A DNA stretch of 23,926 bases, taken from assembly GCA_000969725.1 (NCBI GenBank), contig JXSR01S034744.1. One strand, given 5' to 3'. Under the pieces are notes generated by a model that was given only the letters and a program-made list of their open reading frames with translations, was not told the DNA's origin and did not search any database. A program made the position numbers and the translations under genes. This document shows positions 1 to 10,148 of this stretch, one piece after another (position 1 is the stretch's first letter; each line of letters opens with the position of its first letter). The stretch comes from Ophiothrix spiculata (Eukaryota > Echinodermata > Ophiuroidea > Amphilepidida > Ophiotrichidae).

Positions 1-1090
1 ATTTGGGGAAAAATGTCTTATTATCTAGAAAATGCTGTCTACTGAAGATAGCACTAACTTAACAGCAAATATTGGAGAATAGTTTGAAAATGTCTTAGAG
101 ATTAATTTGACAAAAAATTTAATATTGGGAGTACAGCAGATTTGGGGATGGACATATCTAGAAAATGCTATTTACTGAAGATAGCCTGCGTTAACCGAAA
201 TTTTATCTACTGAAGATCGCCTGCGTTAACCGCAAAAAAAAGCTAGAAAATGCTATCTACTGAAGAGAGCAAACATTAACAGCAAAAAATACTAGCTTTA
301 AAATGCTATCTACTGAAGATAGCATACATTAACAGCAAAAATACTAGCTTTAAAATGCTCTCTACTGAAGATAGCATAGTTAACAGCAAAAAATACTAGC
401 TTTAAAATGCTATCTACTGAAGATAGCATACGTTAACAGTGAAAAATACTAGCTAGAAAATGCTATCTACTGAAGATAGCATACGTTACCAGCAAAACAT
501 ACTAGCTTTAAAATGCTATCTACTGAAAAAAGCATACGTCAGCAAAAATACTAGCTAGAAAATGCTATCTACTGAAGATAGCATATGTTAACAGCAAAAC
601 ATACTAGCTTTAAAATGCTATCTACTGAAAAAAGCATACGTCAGCAAAAATACTAGCTAGAAAATGCTATCTACTGAAGATAGCATATGTTAACAGCAAA
701 ACATACTAGCTTTAAAATGCTATCTACTGAAGATAGCATACATTAACAGCAAAAAAAATACTAGCTTTAAAATGCTATCTACTGAAAATAGCATACGTTT
801 ACAGCAAAAATACTAGCTAGAAAATGCTATCTACTGAAGATAGCATATGTTAACAGCAAAACATACTAGCTTTAAAATGCTATCTACTGAAAATAGCATA
901 CGTTAACAGCAAAAATACTATCTACTGAAGATAGCATATGTTAACAGCAAAACATACTAGCTTTAAAACGCTATCTACTGAAGATAGCATATGTTAACAG
1001 CAAAAAAATACTAGCTTTAAAATGCTATCTACTGAAGATAGCATACATTAACAGCAAAAAATACTAGCTTTAAAATGCTATCTATACTAG
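1..1090. repeat. Hairpin-bearing ~53-bp satellite array (about 20 copies)
   Basis: Tandem monomers are anchored on the core TGCTATCTACTGAAGATAGCA. Cores start at about 33, 166, 203, 251, 304, 356, 408, 461, 514, 563, 616, 665, 718, 773, 825, 878, 917, 969 and 1023, with a broken end at 1076. Spacing is mostly 52-55 bp, with 49-bp variants and one ~39-bp variant. Each core is an inverted repeat: TGCTATCT, loop ACTGA, AGATAGCA. Between cores lies a linker like CATACGTTAACAGCAAAAAT. Two linker ends alternate irregularly, AGCTAGAAAATG and AGCTTTAAAATG. The dimer at 514-615 is repeated exactly at 616-717, a recent 102-bp duplication. The first copies (1-250) are degenerate and irregularly spaced, as at an array edge. 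The array may continue to the left of the window. It encodes nothing visible. Confidence 0.95.
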
Positions 1091-1300
1091 CTTTGTTTTG
1101 GAATGATTTGAGCCATTTTCCCAAGCCTCTGCAGATTTCATATTGTGTAATTTGGGCATTACACACGCTACTACAAGTACTATCAGCTTTCTTGGTCACT
1201 AAGGTGCGCGAGTTATTTATCTTGTATGCATATCATCACCGAGAGTGTTAATACCCATTTTTTTTTTGCCTGACCATATTTTGTTCGTATGGTTAAAATT
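1091..1300. other. Unique spacer between satellite and LINE
   Basis: About 200 bases of non-repetitive AT-rich sequence, with a T-run near 1259-1267. No open frame or structured element is visible. It separates the satellite edge from the LINE tail. Confidence 0.5.
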
Positions 1301-1735
1301 ATTCAGTTTCAGTTTTCAGTTTAGCCTCTCCAATTGGAGAGATTTATTTATAATGTAAATATAGGCCACCGACCCTTTTCACATATACAAAATCAATAAT
1401 ATCAATATTATAGTTTTAGAAACACGTACACATATAAAATATCATTAATTTTTTTCAATATTATATCTGATAAACAAAGCATGATGACAATACAGAGCAA
1501 GTTCTTTTAAAATATGCTCATTTGATGAAGACATAAGGGAAATGAAGTTTGCCGTTGTTGGTCTTGAGTTAAGACAGGAGGGTAAAAATTTTGCTCGTAT
1601 ATCATTGAAGAAGTCGCATTTTAAAAGAAAGTGCAATTCATCTTCTACTTCTTCAGCGTTAAAATTATGTCCCCTAAGTGATCTCAAACCATAACTATGC
1701 CCCAAGTTTTGCTTTTGGTGCCGTCAAAGTTTTGA
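1301..1735 (-). mobile_element. 5'-truncated LINE (non-LTR retrotransposon), 3' end only
   Basis: The minus strand keeps the last ~86 codons of a reverse-transcriptase ORF (1445-1705), then a short 3' UTR and a simple tail. The peptide has the pattern VEDELHFLLKC, then NDIRAKF, a phenylalanine-leucine-methionine-serine stretch (FISLMSSSN) and an ALxxxHxAxxxR end. This matches the zinc-finger-like C-terminus (EDExHFLxxC...R) after the RT domain in many marine-invertebrate LINEs. The upstream cysteines expected just before it are not intact, so the copy is decayed. The 3' UTR carries a perfect 16-bp palindrome (1326-1341) and a tail of ACTGAA-like repeats (about 1302-1322, read on the minus strand), as expected at a LINE 3' end. 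Endonuclease and RT catalytic domains are absent. The 5' breakpoint near 1735 is approximate and the clade (CR1/L2/RTE-like) is not determined. Confidence 0.75.
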
Positions 1736-1800
1736 AATCGCCTTGGTACCAGGCCCCTAAAAACAGTTGATATTGTTAAACCTGTCACACTCAGAGACAG

Positions 1801-2088
1801 TTATGGCCAAACCATAGTCAGCCTTCAAACAAAATTTTCACTACCAAACATTTGGCCGTGACATCACCAAATATTTGCGATAGAAAATTTAAAGTATAAA
1901 CCGGTTACAAACATTTGAGGCAATGTATATATGGCATTTCAACACATGTGCAAGTAAGCGCAAATTTTTATTTGGACTCAAATCGTTGTTGAAGTTATTT
2001 GATTAGAAGTCAATCGTCATTTTGACGTCATGACCAAATGTTTGGTAGCAAAGATTTTGTTTGAAGGCCGACTATGTTTTGGCCCTTA
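1801..2088. mobile_element. PIF/Harbinger-like MITE with TTA target duplication
   Basis: Terminal inverted repeats of about 63 bp lie at 1804-1866 and 2023-2085 with roughly 85-90% identity. Both begin with (T/G)GGCCAAA and share GCCTTCAAACAAAAT and CTACCAAACATTTGG. TTA flanks both ends (1801-1803 and 2086-2088). A 3-bp TTA/TAA duplication with GGCC-starting ends is the usual signature of PIF/Harbinger elements. The ~155-bp interior has no coding capacity, so it is non-autonomous. The superfamily call is inference from the duplication length and ends. Confidence 0.75.
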
Positions 2089-2402
2089 ATAATTATATAA
2101 CAGCAGCTCAAATCATCAAATGAGTGGAAGAAAGTTGTATCTGCAATGGCTGCCATATATCATAATAATTAGTACTTGTCACTAAAATGTGGTAAATTAC
2201 TAAAATTTCTCTCCATAAGTCAGGGGCTCTTGAAATGGTTCTTCAGATGACACCGTCACCCAAAATTCATTTCAAGAGCCACTATCCTAAGACTGGAGAT
2301 TTTACAGTGCGAAATTCAAATTTATGTAAAATGGCAGCTATTGTAGATACAATTTTTCTTGCACTCGCATGATGATATATCACAACGACTATTAATAGAA
2401 TA
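2089..2402. mobile_element. Foldback element, near-complete palindrome
   Basis: Two imperfect inverted arms, about 2100-2237 and 2268-2395, are separated by only 30 bases. Matching blocks include TTGTATCTGCAATGGCTGCCAT against the complement of the 2327-2356 segment, and ATCATCA near both outer ends. The innermost part is a perfect 13-bp stem, GGCTCTTGAAATG (2225-2237) with CATTTCAAGAGCC (2268-2280). The element starts directly at the right flank of the Harbinger-like MITE. The outer limits are uncertain and no clear target duplication is visible. Confidence 0.65.
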
Positions 2403-3735
2403 TTTTATAATGCAAACTTACCCTTCCTATTATACTGCCGACTTCCTGTAATGAAAAACAGACAAAAATATGTACACAGATGTTAATATTGGATCAAAAT
2501 ATGCTTTAGCTTGTCTTATACCAGTGACAACAATAATTGTATGTACGGCAGAAAAACAATTAGAAAATAATATATTCCTATCATTCTTAATGCGAGGCAT
2601 TTAATTCTAATTAATTTCCCACTATAACTTCAATATATTTCCAGTAGTTTGAATGTTTATTACTCACATGAATTTAAGCAACAAAAATAGCAAAAGTCAT
2701 TGAATTGTCCAACTTATAAAACCAATTTTTTAAAGCAATATAAATATTTTTCTTAAAATACTATGATTCTACGTTATCTTCTGAAAAATAAAAAACTAAA
2801 TTTGACATGCTCAAACAACCTTCACTTTGCTTAATTATTTGGAAGATATTTTTGAACAAACATGATCTATATTACATTATATTCAAGCTACTGCTCTTTT
2901 CTCTCAAATAACAAACTGAAAATGATGCATTTCATTTTCAAAAATTATTTAAGTATACATGTACCAAAATATACAAGCATGCACAACTGTGAAAAACCAG
3001 CATATGTTTTCCCCAGGGTATTTTTAACAATTTGCTAGAAATTATGCAAACATTTGACACATAATTAAAAGCCAACCAATTTCTACATGTACAGTTGACT
3101 TATTAGTTTCAATTACTTAGTACAAATCAGTGTTTTCCTATAGAAGGTCAATGCAACATAACCATGACAACGCCACAATTGATGATGTTTCCTTCTAGCG
3201 CAAATATTTCACAAGATAACATCAAGGATAGAATCACAAAAGATCGTATCTTAAAGTAAAAGACAAAACATATACATCCTTCTAGCATGGGACTACTCGA
3301 TATGAGCTATTCACAAAATGTGACCTGCGATGGAAAACAAGGTTAAGTGGCCCGAACTGAAACAAAATTAACATAGAACCGTAGTTTAGTGCAAACTGTA
3401 CTTATGTTTGCTATTGCTTTAAGTGTTATAAAAAATACTCGCAATTTTGTCGCAATTTTGTCAAATTTGCGAGGTCATAGGAGGCGAGAAACATGTATTG
3501 AAAAGGTTATTCCTGGGAAACAATTTGTCATCCCAATATACATATGGATTTCAGACCATTTTTGGATGACATTTTGTTTAGAAATTTATACAATTTCGAT
3601 TGCTAATCAGACAAAAAGAGAAGTGGAAATTAAATTTCAGTTTACCTACACACACATTCAAAATTAACTGTCATTCTAAATTCAATTTAGAAACTTGCTT
3701 AATTCCAGAGTGGATTTTCTTTTCTTTTCTGGGAA
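2403..3735. other. AT-rich sequence without recognised features
   Basis: About 1.3 kb of AT-rich, low-complexity-leaning sequence. Short open frames at 3389-3782 on the plus strand have random-looking composition and no splice context, so I do not call them genes. It ends at a 12-base G run (3736-3747). Confidence 0.5.
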
Positions 3736-3747
3736 GGGGGGGGGGGG
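3736..3747. repeat. Poly-G run (12 G)
   Basis: Twelve consecutive G bases follow GGGAA. It is a mononucleotide tract with no assigned role and a likely site of length variation. Confidence 0.9.
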
Positions 3748-3886
3748 TGATATGTGTACGTAAGCAGGTAAAGAGTGACTAGAATTTTCCATATAGCAGT
3801 GGCAATAACAGATGCAGCAGCATTGCAGGTATATTTTTACCTGTAACTGCTACAGCCCAGAGTACATCTGCAAATGCAAAAACTGT

Positions 3887-3977
3887 ACCCATTACGCAAT
3901 AAAAAAAGAAGGACATGCAAGATGTATAGCATCTGATATTTAGAGTAATGGGTGCCCCCGCAGGGGGTGCCCATTAC
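3887..3977. repeat. Three-part inverted repeat with alternative hairpins
   Basis: ACCCATTAC (3887-3895) can pair with GTAATGGGT (3945-3953). That second block can instead pair with a third at 3963-3977 to form a tight hairpin of 15 paired positions with loop GCA. In that hairpin two central T/G oppositions become G-U wobble pairs in RNA. Blocks 1 and 3 are also direct copies (CCATTACG plus an A-rich tail). This is probably decayed repeat termini; no regulatory role is shown. Confidence 0.6.
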
Positions 3978-3994
3978 GAAAAAATAATGTACGC

Positions 3995-4293
3995 CCATCC
4001 ATTATGAGACGATAGATGACAGGCAAAACAAGAAATCGCCATCTTTTATTCTCATTCTAAGTCACAAATTTGAGTCATTTATAAACCAAAAACGATGTAA
4101 ATTATTGCCAAAAACTATAAACATTATCCGTTGGAAAAATGTACACCCCTACTCAAACATGAAATATTCCAAACCCAGTAAAGCTATTGCGCCGGATGTG
4201 TGCGTATACCTGCATCGCGCCGTGATTTTGAACGCGCGGCTCCAGTGCGTTTCACGCTGAACGCACTGTCATCTATCGTCTCATAATGGATGG
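3995..4293. mobile_element. MITE with perfect 28-bp terminal inverted repeats
   Basis: The 28 bases at 3995-4022 are the exact reverse complement of 4266-4293; ends read CCATCCATTATGAGACG inward. The 299-bp element has an AT-rich left half and a CpG-containing right half (4180-4265). It contains a further 9-bp perfect hairpin, CAGTGCGTT (4243-4251) with AACGCACTG (4260-4268), touching the right repeat. No direct target duplication is evident outside the repeats, so the superfamily is open. Perfect identity of the arms suggests a relatively young insertion. Confidence 0.75.
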
Positions 4294-4468
4294 CAAAATT
4301 CCTTATTAGGAAGTAAAATCGCACTCACTGACTAAGAATACAGCATAAACTGCACATGTTGCACTTGCACAAGTAGCCTGTGATAGGATTCGGGACAAAA
4401 TGCACATATGATGCCACCAAATTTCACAAGAAAACAGAAGGACTGATCGCACGCATGTCACCAAAACC

Positions 4469-4992
4469 TTAAAGAGGCATTGGACAAAATTTTGAAATTT
4501 TGTTTGTGGATGATTTTCACTTCATAAGTTAGTAAATGACAGTCAATTACCAGATATCGGGAAAATTTTGATCAAAACCTTCAAAAAAGTCAAAAATTTG
4601 AATTTTATTTTATTTGTTGATTTGGGTATGAGGCTATTCTCTAAACGTATTTATTGATGCTATACAATGAGAAAGAGCCAAAGATTTGTTTGTAAAACAT
4701 TCCTTTCACATCATAGATTGCAGAAAAATTAAAAAAAAAATGAGATTTTCATTAGATCTCCTGAAAAGGCCAATTCTATAAATTCAACTATAGAGGGCAG
4801 TATTTATCGTTGTCGACAACGATAATTAAATATAAGATAATATCTAAATATTTTGGTATATAGGGTTTAAATTTAACAATGAAACTTTGCATGCTGTCAT
4901 TATTACCGCTAATACTTCAAATGATGCAAAAATCTCAACATGTTTGAGGAAAAGTTTGGGGATGATGCTGAACTTGTCCAATGCCCCTTTAA
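4469..4992. mobile_element. TTAA-flanked non-autonomous DNA element A
   Basis: TTAA stands at both ends (4469-4472, 4989-4992). The terminal inverted repeats begin AGAGGCATTGGACAA on the left and AGGGGCATTGGACAA on the right complement. A perfect 22-bp palindrome at 4804-4825, centred on GTTGTCGACAAC, lies inside. No transposase is present. The ends and the internal palindrome resemble the element at 10149-10518. TTAA duplications are typical of piggyBac-like elements, but 2- or 3-bp duplications within the same letters cannot be excluded. Confidence 0.65.
4804..4825. repeat. Perfect 22-bp palindrome
   Basis: A fully self-complementary run centred on GTCGAC, extending 11 bases each way to TTATC/GATAA. 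It sits inside the TTAA element. A similar but GC-rich palindrome sits inside the second TTAA element at 10326-10354. Confidence 0.85.
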
Positions 4993-5380
4993 CACTACAG
5001 ACAGAAACACACATGCAAAGACACCTTGCATGCATCATTATCACTAAAATTTCTCCCGTATTTTGATGAAGCTTTATTACCCAATATACAAGCCACATAT
5101 CTATATCAAAATGGCATTTTATTGCTCCCATGATATCAGTTATCCTCCACTCAAAATTGCCTTCCAATTTGTATCTTATCATTACTATGTATGGAATAAC
5201 TTCACTGACCAAATTATAAGCAAGCGCTAACATTGGACACCAGGGAAGATCGTTGTGAAGGTTAGCGATGCAAAAATCTCCCAGATGGAATATTACAAGA
5301 AATTGGATTGAGATCGAAATTACCCATTTTGTTGTTCTTAGGAATTGGAGATTGACTTTATACTTTTAGACGATGCAGTA
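4993..5380. other. Non-repetitive spacer, open frame not supported
   Basis: A minus-strand open frame of 129 codons runs from 5233 to 4844. It crosses the end of the TTAA element, uses strongly AT-biased codons and matches no family I know. I treat it as chance. Confidence 0.45.
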
Positions 5381-5383
5381 CAA

Positions 5384-5416
5384 TCGGTTATCTATCTACT
5401 GTAGATAGCAAATTGT
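5384..5416. repeat. Isolated hairpin resembling the satellite core
   Basis: The string TATCTACTGTAGATAGCA gives a 7-bp stem, TATCTAC with GTAGATA, around a single T. It differs from the satellite core TATCTACTGAAGATAGCA by one base. ACAAT upstream and ATTGT downstream could extend the pairing. It lies 4.3 kb from the array as a single copy. Confidence 0.6.
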
Positions 5417-5425
5417 GTCATTGTA

Positions 5426-8400
5426 TTTTGTTATGATCTTCATTAACTTCCGTCATTAAAATATCAAATCTCAATATCTAGCTGGTACTTCTGGTATTCC
5501 TGATAATTATCTGTTTTAAAGTTTACCTTTAATTCTTTTATATTACAATTTTAGTAATTTATTCTATTTTGCAAAAACAAAATATTAGTCAAACATAAAA
5601 TTCAACAAATTTGTAAAGAACAACCCCACACACACCCACACAACCCCACACCAACAGACCAAAGGCAAAGTCACTATCGTAAATATTTAGTCACCCATAT
5701 TCTACTCCAAGACTTAACTGGCCTACCAGCAATACTGTAGGCCTATATCTCTGCAAAACTAAATTCATATCAAGAGATTTGTCATTTTTTCTTCTTCTGT
5801 TTTCACAGAACACATAGCCAAATCTTTATAAGGTACCCAGCTGACTACAAAAAAAAAAACCAGACTGAACATCATGACACCCAAGAACATGTTGACAGTT
5901 TGAAACCAATACTGCAGAATTCAACAGCTTGTACAAAGACCAAAAACAGATAGTATGTGTGAAAGCTGGGCTGGTGCTGCTCCATAGTCTGGATACCGCA
6001 GCGTTGAGTGATGCATGTCCTATAGCCAGCGGCACTATGTATGTTGCCAATACTGGACTTGAAACATACCATGTGCTGTCACCATGTGTTTGGGCACAAG
6101 CTTTTTCTCAATGGTCCTAGTGCAGTTGAAACATTGTGGACATGGCTATATAGATAGTTGAATGTCCTTTTCAACAACTCACCATATGGGTCAAACTGTA
6201 CTTCTTATGAGCTACCAAATATTTGGTGCAGCAAGTCTTTGTTATCTTATAATCTGATATATAGTTCCAACAGAGGCTTCCCCTCCCATGGACCCAGCAA
6301 CGAGCCCAGGCAGCACATGCCTGTGGCCAGCTCAGTAGGCATGTTGGACACTGGGTGGGTGTTAGACTTTTGAATGGCTAAATCTTAGTCATACAGTGAT
6401 TTTGCTGAAAATAGTATACAATATGGTGATAATTAAACTGAACTAGAGATGTTTTTCCAGAAACTACCTTGTTTTAAATGCATCTTGTTCAAAACCAGAA
6501 CAAAGGTGGTCGAAAAAATAGGTGTGGTTAGCACGTCACACCTGGCTGGGTTTACAGAACTAAGGTGATGCACGTTTCAAGAACTTAAGATGCTCACTTC
6601 TATGTGTGCTGCTACAAGAGATCAGCGGGCCTTTGCTCTGCCTCTGAATAACACTATCTTGCTTAATTAATCCTGCAATAATCATGTTAATGTTTCAGAT
6701 TATACAGGGGGTACAACATTGTTATAGGCTTTTGCTTTTCACTATACATCCTTCATTGTATCTGTATGTCTATATAACTTTTGATGGAAAACAAAACAAA
6801 CTAATTTTAAATTGAAATTAACATTACGAAAATTTTTGTCTGATTAGTCTACTGTAGGCCTATAGTCTGCTATACCCACCTTTAAAATAAGCCAGTTGAG
6901 AATTCAATTGTTGTAATCTATTTATTATTTTGTGTTTACTTTCAATGTAAAAAGCGCTTTGGCCATTCTGGCTATGGTACTCCATTAATTGTTGATGCTT
7001 ATCCCTCCCCTCTTATCTCTGATGGCAAATATACTCATGATATCGGGAAAGTGTGAGGGATGGAACACCATGAAAAACTAAAATATTAAACCATATTCTT
7101 GTAAAGCACTCTAACAAAATCTCGACAATTCGAAAATGACCTTGTACTTTAACCAAACTAAGGTCATGATCATCACAAAGCATCAATTGCGACATTTTGG
7201 TAAATATAACTCATCTTTCAAGCATTGTATGCAATATGATATTTGTTCTGTCTGTAAGCCTTGTTTATTAAAACTGACAGGGACAACCCCATCTCAATAT
7301 TACCCATATGGATACCCTCACCGATGGTATAGATGACGTGGGTGGTAAAATGAGAACCAGAGTTAGACTGTATAGAACATTAAAGATATTTTTTTTGTAG
7401 CAAAAGCTGGGATGAGCATTACAATTAAATCATAAGACAAAGACAAAAAATATTTAAAAAGTAGTTGCTTTTAAAGCTCTATTTGCTATTGAAGTGACAT
7501 CATAAATCAGAATCATTTTCCCTGGCAACCGTTCAACACCATTCATATGTCCCATGGAATCAATATGAATTACCTGTGCCAATTGCAGTAGGGTTGACAA
7601 TAATCCAAGGACAGACTGTCTCCCATATATATTTTATTTTACCAGCGAAGCATCGGACTTAGTCTTCTCTGCTGAAGACTAAGCAACCTACTGTGAGTTG
7701 TGTGTATAGTGTGGAACATTTGCTGCAGTAGACCAGACTATTACATAATCACTCCAACAGCGAATCATTTTTAATTCTTCTTTGGAACTCCCATCTCTCC
7801 CCTCATATCTAACTATCAATTCACAACACTTAAGCTATAAAAAATGCAGCAGTTTCTATGCAAATGAAAAATGATTTCCCCTCTCATACTACAGTAGAAT
7901 AGTATCACATCCCTACATTTAGGTGTTAAATACCAGGATTATTTTTCTTCAAATCACTCACTCAATTAATGCAAATTACTCAATTAATCCGTCATAAATC
8001 TAATATCAACCCCATTTCAGTCCATCACAAAAAAGACACAAGTTTGTAGTGTGTAGATATCTTCTTCAAGGTTCCCAAACCAAGAATGTACAATAAGTGC
8101 AGTTCCAAAAACTCACTTCATTTATAGTTTGCAAAAGGGCAGTTCAAAAAAATAAAGTGACTATTTATAGTTCCATCTCCAAGTACATGAATGACTCTAC
8201 CACACAGCATCTCCCTGGCTCAACTCACACATGGACATGATTTGTTTTGAAATAAACACACAAGTGCTTGTGTTCAGTCTACTAGGCCATATAAAAATAA
8301 ATTATTTCTTGTTTCCTGTGATCCTAACAACGGTTCAAACAAAATGTTACTGTAAAAAATGTTGTCAAGTTTTTGTGAAAAAAATTTGCTATCTCTTGAG

Positions 8401-8790
8401 GCCGCATGTCTCTAATCAACTGAAAATCATAAATCATACGTTTAGATATGAAATCTATTACAGAATAGATTTTCCGTTAGTAACCAATCAATTTTTGCAC
8501 AATGTCATACAGAAAAATATCAAAAAAACACATAAATCGAGACAATGATATTGTGGGAATGGTCAAATGGCCCAAAGGGACCATCCCCTGCAAGACAATG
8601 TTTCAACCACACAAAACCAATACCTACTTTTGTCTATTTGTAATATGAAACAAAAATGTACTCCTTAAAAAAGGTATGGCCTGTATTTGCAAACATTGGA
8701 GTGCCCATCTCTCTATTAAAGCAACTGGGCCAAGCTTCACTATGTTATATTTTTAGAAAGCAAAATGGAACATCTTCTCCCAAAGTCTAT
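5426..8790. other. Long gene-free stretch, probably intronic or intergenic
   Basis: About 3.4 kb without a supported gene. It contains a CA-rich low-complexity patch (about 5626-5660), a moderately GC-rich patch at 5900-6370 whose frames are all short, and a perfect hairpin at 7658-7683. None of the open frames (6158-6373, 7136-7336 or 8231-8548, for example) shows a recognisable domain or splice-site pair. Confidence 0.5.
7658..7683. repeat. Perfect 10-bp stem hairpin
   Basis: CTTAGTCTTC (7658-7667) and GAAGACTAAG (7674-7683) are exact complements around the 6-base loop TCTGCT. There is no T-run behind it and no gene nearby. Confidence 0.8.
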
Positions 8791-8799
8791 TACCCTCCC

Positions 8800-8945
8800 T
8801 GCATTGAAGTAACCTGGGAACAACTGCATCGAGAGGAGCACGTAAGGGCAAGTACCTTTCTCGTGGATGCCATCACCAGATTCAAACCAATGACTCTCAG
8901 TGGCTAATGAACAACAATCAAGACTTATACCACAAGGCCACTCTC
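8800..8945 (-). mobile_element. tRNA-derived SINE
   Basis: Read on the minus strand the sequence has a Pol III A box, TGGCCTTGTGG (8930-8940), and a B box, GGTTTGAATCT (8878-8888), about 45 bases apart. After the B box come GTGATGGCATCC, a line like ACTTGCCC, and CCCAGGTTA. This order (GTGGCCTNGTGG ... GACTCTCA ... GGTTYRAATC ... GTGATGGCATCC ... CCTTGGGCAAG-like ... ACCCAGGT) resembles a tRNA-SINE pattern I associate with marine invertebrates, recalled rather than searched. Stretches of open frame on the plus strand here are by-products. The 3' limit (left edge) is approximate, and no poly-A or simple tail was identified with certainty. Confidence 0.7.
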
Positions 8946-10148
8946 ATCCCTCCATGAACGTATCCGTATAAAAAAATTCATAAAATAACTTTTCCTACCA
9001 ATTCTGGTCAGCAAGTTATGGGAAACAAACCCTAATTTTAGTTAGGCCCTACCATGATGTGTACCATGTGAGAAAGAGAGACTATGGCTGGTGCGTGATG
9101 GCACGTGATGACGTCTTTCCCCCAGTGATGCTGTCATACCGTTGCATCCAACGCTTGTAGATCAGCTAGTACATGTGTACGGCCTTGACTCCACAGCCTA
9201 CTTCATGATCATCTATTGGTACACTTACACTTCAAAAAATAAACTTGATCATAAATTAAATTTTAGACTTTCAAATGTATCCAAACATGAATCAATATTT
9301 CTGAAAATATTATAAACTGGTCATTCTACATGAACTCAAAATAAAAGACTTTAATATATTAAAATCATTTGATTCACATTCAGTTGTATAATGGCAAATG
9401 TGAATCAACATTTCTAAAACACTACGGACTATACACTCAGGACAAACCAAAAATTATTTTCAAAAAAATGAGAAACCAAAATTTTTAATCAACTCAAAAC
9501 AATTTTGTTACGATATTGCATCTATTATAAATGAAAAAAATAAGACTGGTATTTTTTTAAATAATGAAAATACTCAATTTTTGACATACAGGATCATCTG
9601 CCTATTTGAACAAATATTGACACTTGACTATTGAAAAGTATTAACATTTACCTAAGGACATTTACTTGTTTAAAATGGCATAACATAGATTCTAAAATAT
9701 ACACAAAAAAATATTATCTTTTTTCTATTTTCAAAGAAAAAACACACATTAAAATCTTTGTTAGTTTCAATTACATACTTCTTCCAGGTTCACAAATTTC
9801 TTAATCTCAAAGAATAAATCACATTTTAACCTTGTGAAAATATGGAATAATATCTAATACATTGCCATTGCTTTTCAGATATTCAATATGGCCATTGAAA
9901 AAAAAATGATTAGAATGCACTTTAAACCAGATCATGAGGTCTCATTACCCTCCAGGACATGAAGCTTAATAGTTGATGGTCAGAAGAAAGGTCAAATACC
10001 CATGGCAATATGATACTGCTTCCCATATGGAACTGGACTCCTGGTATACCAGCAACACGGAAATGGTGTAGTGAGAAAGTGTATCTACTATATTTTATGG
10101 GAACTTGAACAATTGAACACATTCATACTTGATAGCTGATTTTGGTGG
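8946..10148. other. Very AT-rich stretch without recognised features
   Basis: Particularly AT-rich between 9220 and 9900. An open frame at 9922-10122 on the minus strand lacks family resemblance. No tandem or inverted repeat of note was found. Confidence 0.5.

Noticed and set aside
251-1090. Hammerhead-ribozyme-like strings in the satellite: CTGAAGA (fits CUGANGA), TAGC/GCTA as a possible stem II, then GAAA in the AGCTAGAAAATG variants
   Set aside because: CTGAAGA lies partly in the loop and stem of the strong core hairpin. GAAA is missing from the commoner AGCTTTAAAATG variants, stem III is one base out of register with the required A15.1-U16.1 pair, and no complementary stem I could be found around a UH cleavage site.
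251-1090. CRISPR array reading of the regular repeats
   Set aside because: The spacers are themselves repeated, the setting is eukaryotic and no cas genes are present; it is a tandem satellite.
4844-5233. 129-codon open frame on the minus strand
   Set aside because: It runs through the end of a TTAA element, uses strongly AT-biased codons, has no splice context and no family pattern.
8656-8907. 83-codon open frame on the plus strand ending FKPMTLSG
   Set aside because: Its second half is the antisense of a tRNA-derived SINE, so the frame is an artefact of the repeat.
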